Part shown: piece after piece, positions 59,601 to 64,000 of the stretch | How the letters are laid out: each line of letters begins with the position of its first letter | Numbering within the stretch: position 1 is the first letter of the stretch | Origin: Haematococcus lacustris | Lineage: Eukaryota; Chlorophyta; Chlorophyceae; Chlamydomonadales; Haematococcaceae | Assembly: GCA_030144725.1 (NCBI GenBank) | Contig: JASKMD010000025.1 | Span: 7,271,663 to 7,335,662 of the forward strand | DNA: 64,000 bases | Direction of reading: 5' to 3' | Program-made: the position numbers and the translations under genes | The notes under the pieces: model-generated | Databases searched by the model: none | Told to the model about the DNA's origin: nothing | The model's input: the letters and a program-made list of their open reading frames with translations, nothing else

Positions 59601-60694
59601 GTAGCAGTGTCAGCCACTGCAGTTGGTTGCCCTCGCAGCAGCGCGCACAAGAAAAGTCTGCCCGACTGTATTCTTGCCCACCATGTGAGGAACTTTGTGT
59701 ATTCTTGCCCACCGTGTGAGAAACTTTGTGATGAGTGCCGGAACGAAGATGAAGTCAACACACGCCCAGTAGTTGCTTGGATGTGAGCTCTGTGCTGCGT
59801 GTGCCATTTGCGCAGCTTTTGTGGACTTCTTTCTCAATGACGGTCATCAGGGGCTCAATCTGGGACCGGTGAGTCAAAAGATCTGGAAGGTTGACAGCAG
59901 GGTGGGGATGAGGATAGGGAATGGCAAGTGGACGGCAATTGAAGCACTGACGCATTGACGAGCGCAAGGCTTGGGGCACAGGCACCAAGCCATGCATTCA
60001 TTCTGTATCATGGGTGTAACTCGCATCATTGAACAGCCGTAACCTCTGCAACGGCATGGCTCCATGCAGCATGTCTTTACACCAAGCCATGCATACATTT
60101 CTACATATGGCAATGGGGCATGCCTGAAGGCCTGGACTTGTTTCCGTGAATCGGGTTCAGGCCCTGGGAAGGCTGCTGCCACTCCAGTACGGTACTGTCC
60201 TCAAGCATCTATGTCAATCCACCGAATTTTTACTCTGGCTTATTGTTTGCTCACAGTGCCTAACGGTGGTGCCGCCGCACGCTGGTCACAACGCCCTTGG
60301 TTACGTCAATGGGGGCTCAGGCGCGGTGCTGGCACACGACACGCCCAGGAAACCATCGTCTGCTGCCCAGTCATTTCCTGACGGCAACAAGCCCTTGCAG
60401 GGTGAACAGGCTGCGCCCGGTGCAACTGCCCCAGAGGTGGTGGTGGTGATGGAAGGCCCACAGGGTTTGAGGGGAAAAGGGGCGGGTGATGCTATGGCCA
60501 GCCCTACCAGTGGGCAAGAGGTTGGTGTGACAGCACCTGCGATCCAGGGAGGGGCGGGTCAGGGAGGGGCTGGGATACCTGAGATGGGCCTGTGGCAACA
60601 TGACGGCGCCGTCACTGGCCATGCACCAGCTGGCATGCATGCACGCCCAGACGCATTAGTGCAGGCTCATGCGAACACTACATACTGTACATAA
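53617..60694 (+). CDS. arsJ: ArsJ organoarsenical (1-arseno-3-phosphoglycerate) efflux permease
   Basis: Eighteen exons join in phase to 638 residues: 53617-53814, 54274-54315, 54530-54600, 54869-54939, 55241-55342, 55602-55699, 56001-56079, 56409-56513, 56904-57000, 57354-57492, 57769-57894, 58072-58109, 58533-58616, 58783-58801 (19 bp), 59031-59085, 59350-59451, 59816-59868 and 60257-60694. ArsJ is a major-facilitator permease. Family blocks seen: TDGAIRMIVLL (from residue 84), GIAKDLTKLGGK (about 179), KLVSLITGWKNSLKGVGYF, FLFGARDMWF (about 290) and LGWTRPLTGLFLALWIIIYG. About 10-12 hydrophobic segments are present. Extra to bacterial ArsJ are a 66-residue Ala/Pro-rich N-terminus and a 145-residue Gly/Ala/Pro tail, both probably cytosolic. 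It exports the product of the adjacent GAPDH. Confidence 0.9.
53921..54116. mobile_element. MITE in arsJ intron 1
   Basis: Inverted ends GTGATACGTCCTGTTGGTGAT (left) and ATCACCAACAAGGCGTATCAC (right) differ at two positions and are flanked by TA on both sides, as in Tc1/mariner-type elements. The interior holds a repeated CACCAAATTGTATCACCT block. Confidence 0.75.
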
Positions 60695-61389
60695 TGATGC
60701 ACACACATGCGCACGCTCACAATGAATTGCGCTGTCCCAGCAGCCAGCAGCAGCAGCAACAACACTGACCTGTGTGGTGATGCATGGGCACAGCTGACTT
60801 GGCACCGCAACGCGGCCTTGCACGGCACTTACGTCAGCTCGTACGTGCTAGGCAAAACACATCTTGCCTTATATGGCCGGGATCGCTAGCCTATGCAACT
60901 GACGAGGGTCTGACATCTGCTGCACAGCCAGTTACGCCACATTATTGCACCAGCAGGCGGATGGATGTTTAGCCGTCTGTCAGGCCTGTGGCTCCTTTTG
61001 TCATGCCCAACCTAGCAGGTACATGAAGATACAGCTGCTTTCTAAAGTGTGTCGAGGGTTGGAGGTAAACTTAGCGGTGCATAACCAGGCATCACAATCC
61101 GTTCAACCAGGCAGCGGTGTTGCAGAGGAGCCACAGTGGTTGTGGTTGTCGATGTTGTACTCAGGCTACAAGTGCATGTCAAAAGTACACACATACCTGT
61201 TTATCATAAAGAAACGCCTCTTGAGTGATCTTTCCATTGCTTGCATGATTGGTTCCTAGAGCTCGTTGTGTTGTGCTGAGCCGCGGTGTGCTTACACCGC
61301 TTTAATCCGCACTGTAATCCGCACTGTCGGTACCTAAACCTAGAAGAGCCAGCACCAATACCTAATTTCCTAGCACTGTGTATGATGAT
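60695..61389. other. Gene-free stretch after arsJ
   Basis: This holds the arsJ 3' UTR and intergenic sequence. No exon recognised. TAGCAGGTACATGAAGATACA at 61014 recurs at 62238. Confidence 0.4.
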
Positions 61390-61640
61390 AGGTGGCTTAC
61401 ACCGCTTAAGCTGTCAGCCGTTAGGCTGCTTGGCCGCCCCCCCCCCTCTAGGGGTTCGGGACTTTCTGCAACGCACTTCACAGCAAGGTGCACAAACAAA
61501 GGTGTACATGGGCTCAATATGAAGTCATGCAAGTTCTCGTTAGTGTTCTGGAAAGTCATGGCAAACTCCGCCTGCTGCCTGATGGAAGTCGTGGCAGTGC
61601 ACTAAAAGATGAAATGCATGGCGTCATCTACTACCCTGAC
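61390..61640 (-). pseudogene. LINE 3'-end fragment
   Basis: The minus-strand sequence matches the C-terminal end of the LINE at 34636-35880 (NENLHDFILSPCTPLFVHLA, then SPEPLEGGG) and shares its 3' tail (TTACACCGCTTAAGC). It is about 250 bp and has no coding capacity of its own. Confidence 0.8.
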
Positions 61641-61722
61641 ATTCCTCGAGGCATCAAAGAGCTCCCTTCACTCCACCAACCCCACCTCCTCCCCCAAGGC
61701 ATCATTACCCTCATGTGCCAAG

Positions 61723-62100
61723 CTCAGGCGTTCCCAACTACCTGAAAACCACCCCCCTGTGATAGGAAGCCCATCTTGACACATACAATCCCAATGATGT
61801 TGCAAAGTGCCACGAACGCGTTAATGAGCATGCTATAACAAATTCGAGTGAGGCCAGGGTTTTTGTTCAATGGTTGAAAACATAAAGCGGATAATAGCTG
61901 TAGGGGGTGACTAGTCCCAACTGTGCCGCCCACCATTATAGCGATACAGCGCTGCCACATTCGAATTTGGGCTTCTTCACATCCTCGCCAAGCGGCCTGC
62001 ACCATCAAGAAGCTCGCGCAGCCATGTTTGCCGGAGTTCGGTGGTGTGCGCCACCGACATGTCGTGCATCGCTAACGGATAGCCAAGGACGTAGCTTACC
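61723..62100 (+). pseudogene. Fragment of the F-box/LRR gene
   Basis: 61725-61772 (GCGTTCCCAACTACCTGAAA onward) is the inverse of 39925-39972, and 62077-62098 (CGGATAGCCAAGGACGTAGC) is the inverse of about 39866-39887. The two matches are 60 bp apart in the other copy but 300 bp apart here, so extra sequence lies between them. It is a truncated duplicate. Confidence 0.6.
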
Positions 62101-62709
62101 AGTGTAGCTAACCACGGTCTGCGGTTGGGACACATCTGGGGTATTGCTTGAAAAGGCCACCGCCCGTCGCACTGCGCGTCGCGTGATGGCTAAGAAGAAG
62201 CGGAAGGGTAGCGACAAGAAACGGTCATGCGTGAACTAGCAGGTACATGAAGATACATAACTTTGCGCTGGTAGGCAATTGTGTCAGGCGCCCCCAACAT
62301 TCAAAAAATGGCAGTAAACCGACCCCTGGTAGTAGGACGGCTGTAACTCTGCACTCGCTGCGCCAAGTTTAATGCTAGCTGGCTCAGTATGTAGCCAACC
62401 CAGCCAGCTACCTTTCACCCATCCAGAATAATTATCCAGTCAGTAGGCCGTGCACAGCAAAGCATCAAAGTTAGTGACTTAAATTTGAGCCGGTTCGGGG
62501 CATGCAGTCATCGCTGCGACCACCCGCGCCGCTTAGGTTGCTCTACACGAGCATGCGCATCGGCAGAAGCAGTCGGATCGGAAAACGGTTGCGGGAATGT
62601 GGCTCGGAGGCGGTTGGCAGGTGGTTGGGGGAGGTGGCCGGTACAGCCTTAGTTGCGCACGTTACAACCTGAGTTGGCGCTGGGGGGCTGTCTAACTAAG
62701 TCTCGTGGA

Positions 62710-62962
62710 TCACCGCTTGCGCTTTGCAGCTGTCTTGGGCAGCCCCTCAGAAGGTGTGGTACGCTTGCGTAGCGTGAAGCCAGGAGCCGGCGCTGCTGCA
62801 CCTAGCTCACTACCTTGACCCCCCAAGCGCAGCCATGAGGTGTGGCATGTCCAGCTGCCGTTTGCAGTGCTGTGTGTAGTACTCCTCCATGGCTGCACAG
62901 TGCTGCTGCAAGTAGGTGGCCAGCTGTTGCTTCTGATGCTCCCGTTGATCGGCTGGCACTAG
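62710..62962 (-). CDS. C-terminal exon of an unidentified gene, frame broken
   Basis: A minus-strand acceptor at 62962 opens a frame reading REHQKQQLATYLQQH then EEYYTQHCKRQLDMPHLMA, which looks like a real helical segment. It then stops at 62812 after a run of six Gs. One base away the next frame continues through GFTLRKRTTPSEG and ends KTAAKRKR, a plausible nuclear-localisation tail. Either the G run has an indel or there is a small intron. I do not recognise the family. Confidence 0.35.
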
Positions 62963-62989
62963 CTGTTGAAAGGGGTGAAAGGGGGAGCA

Positions 62990-63130
62990 GGCAGCGAGCA
63001 AGGGAGGGGTGGGCTGGGAGAGGTGGACTGGGAGGGGGTGGGCTGGGAGGGGTGGGCTGGGAGGGGGTGGGCTGGGAGGGGATGGGCTGGGAGGGGTTGG
63101 GCTGGGAGGGATTGGATTGGGAGGGGTGGG
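62990..63130 (+). repeat. G-rich minisatellite
   Basis: Imperfect units of GGGCTGGGAGGGGTG and close variants, just upstream (on the minus strand) of the exon at 62962. Confidence 0.85.
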
Positions 63131-63765
63131 CTCCTGCGATGAGGTGGGCTCCTGCAATGATGGGTGGAGGGGGGGCGGGCATGGTGGGTCGATGCATGCC
63201 GTGGCCTTGTACCAGCCTGGTGAACATGATGTAACTTCAAAGCTGTCAAACAGATCGAGGCCTGGGCTGTTTGTTGTGCGGTTTGTTTCAATAGATGCGC
63301 CAATGGGTAAAGAACAAACATTTCGTAGCCATTTTTATGTGGGTGCAGCGGGTGTAACACAGTGGAGGACACAGTGGAGGAGGGGGGGTGTAACCCGGTG
63401 ATACCTTAGTGTGCGCCGACCCAAATGGTGTATTCGGCGGAAGCGAGTACGAATATATGTTTCGATCACCCCGTTTAGGCGCCCTGCACGCCCGGCAGGC
63501 ATCGCGTTGGGTGTCAGCCGGACATTCCATTTGTGCACAACCAGCTCACTACGCTAGGTAGATGGGGCCTCAACGATGTGGCTCACCGTGCCAAGGAGAC
63601 CCGTCTCGCCGATGTGATTTGTTCGCGGGCACATGTGGCAGTACGCGAGCAAAGACTCCAATGGCTAGCGCTGATGGTCAGAGTACGCGGACTAAACCGC
63701 CAGTGCCATTGTGATAAACGCTATTGAAAACGATGCACTATTGAGAGAGTACTTGCATGCATATT
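63131..63765. other. Stretch without a supported gene
   Basis: Open frames here have low complexity or no recognised domain. It may be an upstream intron of the unidentified minus-strand gene. Confidence 0.3.
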
Positions 63766-64000
63766 ACCAACCCCATGTTGGGGGCGCCTGAAATTGTGTT
63801 CTTGCATGATGCATGTTGACGAGCGTATCTACCAGAGCTCGATGTTGCAAACAGGGCCCGTCTGGCACAAATCACGCTGTTGCACGTGCTCTGTGTGCAG
63901 TGCCTGGCATGTCACTGCTGGCACTAGCCGGTAGGGTTGTTGGCAGGTTACAACTCCTCTTTCTTGTGTTCCAGTCAGGCGGCCCCAACATGGGGTTGGT
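63766..64000. mobile_element. MITE with 26-bp TIRs at the window edge
   Basis: The left end ACCAACCCCATGTTGGGG plus CGCCTGA, and its inverse at 63975-64000, match at all but one position. Each end is itself palindromic (CCCCAACATGGGG). The element is about 235 bp; the target duplication would be outside the window. Confidence 0.8.

Noticed and set aside
61014..62260. Direct repeats TAGCAGGTACATGAAGATACA as possible LTRs
   Set aside because: The match is only about 22 bp and nothing retroviral-like lies between; LTRs should be longer.

Overview
The window looks like nuclear DNA of a volvocine/chlamydomonadalean green alga. The signs are GC-rich, intron-dense genes with GT-AG introns, very heavy CAG/CTG and G-rich microsatellite load, alanine/glutamine/serine-rich proteins, an STT7-type photosynthetic kinase and several transposon families. 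The Fanzor-like proteins resemble ones I associate with Haematococcus lacustris; that species call rests on memory and is not proven here.

Layout, left to right. 1-943: tail of a Fanzor (eukaryotic TnpB-like, RNA-guided nuclease) copy. 2181-5749 (-): a PI31-type proteasome regulator gene with a second, decayed Fanzor copy inserted in one intron (about 3985-5510). 6571-15096 (+): a microcephalin (MCPH1)-like gene with three BRCT domains around a very long disordered centre. 15610-17703: a hAT-like element with a perfect 8-bp target duplication that has itself been invaded by another terminal-inverted-repeat (TIR) element. 17865-17984: a 40-bp-arm hairpin. 18268-33580 (+): a 27-exon STT7/STN8-type kinase fused to FF domains; many of its introns hold tandem repeats. 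34600-49500: a transposon-rich zone containing a LINE fragment, two copies of a dispersed element carrying huge but different G-rich pentamer arrays, a broken F-box/LRR gene, and several TIR elements and MITEs. 49813-60694: a divergent gene pair. 60695-64000: LINE and gene fragments, one unidentified exon and a MITE.

The most notable system is the divergent pair at 49813-60694. The left gene (10 exons, minus strand) encodes a GAPDH of the ArsJ-associated type. The right gene (18 exons, plus strand) encodes ArsJ, the organoarsenical efflux permease. The two start codons are 174 bp apart. In bacteria these two proteins act together: GAPDH turns arsenate and glyceraldehyde-3-phosphate into 1-arseno-3-phosphoglycerate, and ArsJ exports it. 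Here the module is intron-rich, so it is a resident eukaryotic arsenate-resistance gene pair, probably acquired by transfer from bacteria. All splice phases of both models close without frame breaks.
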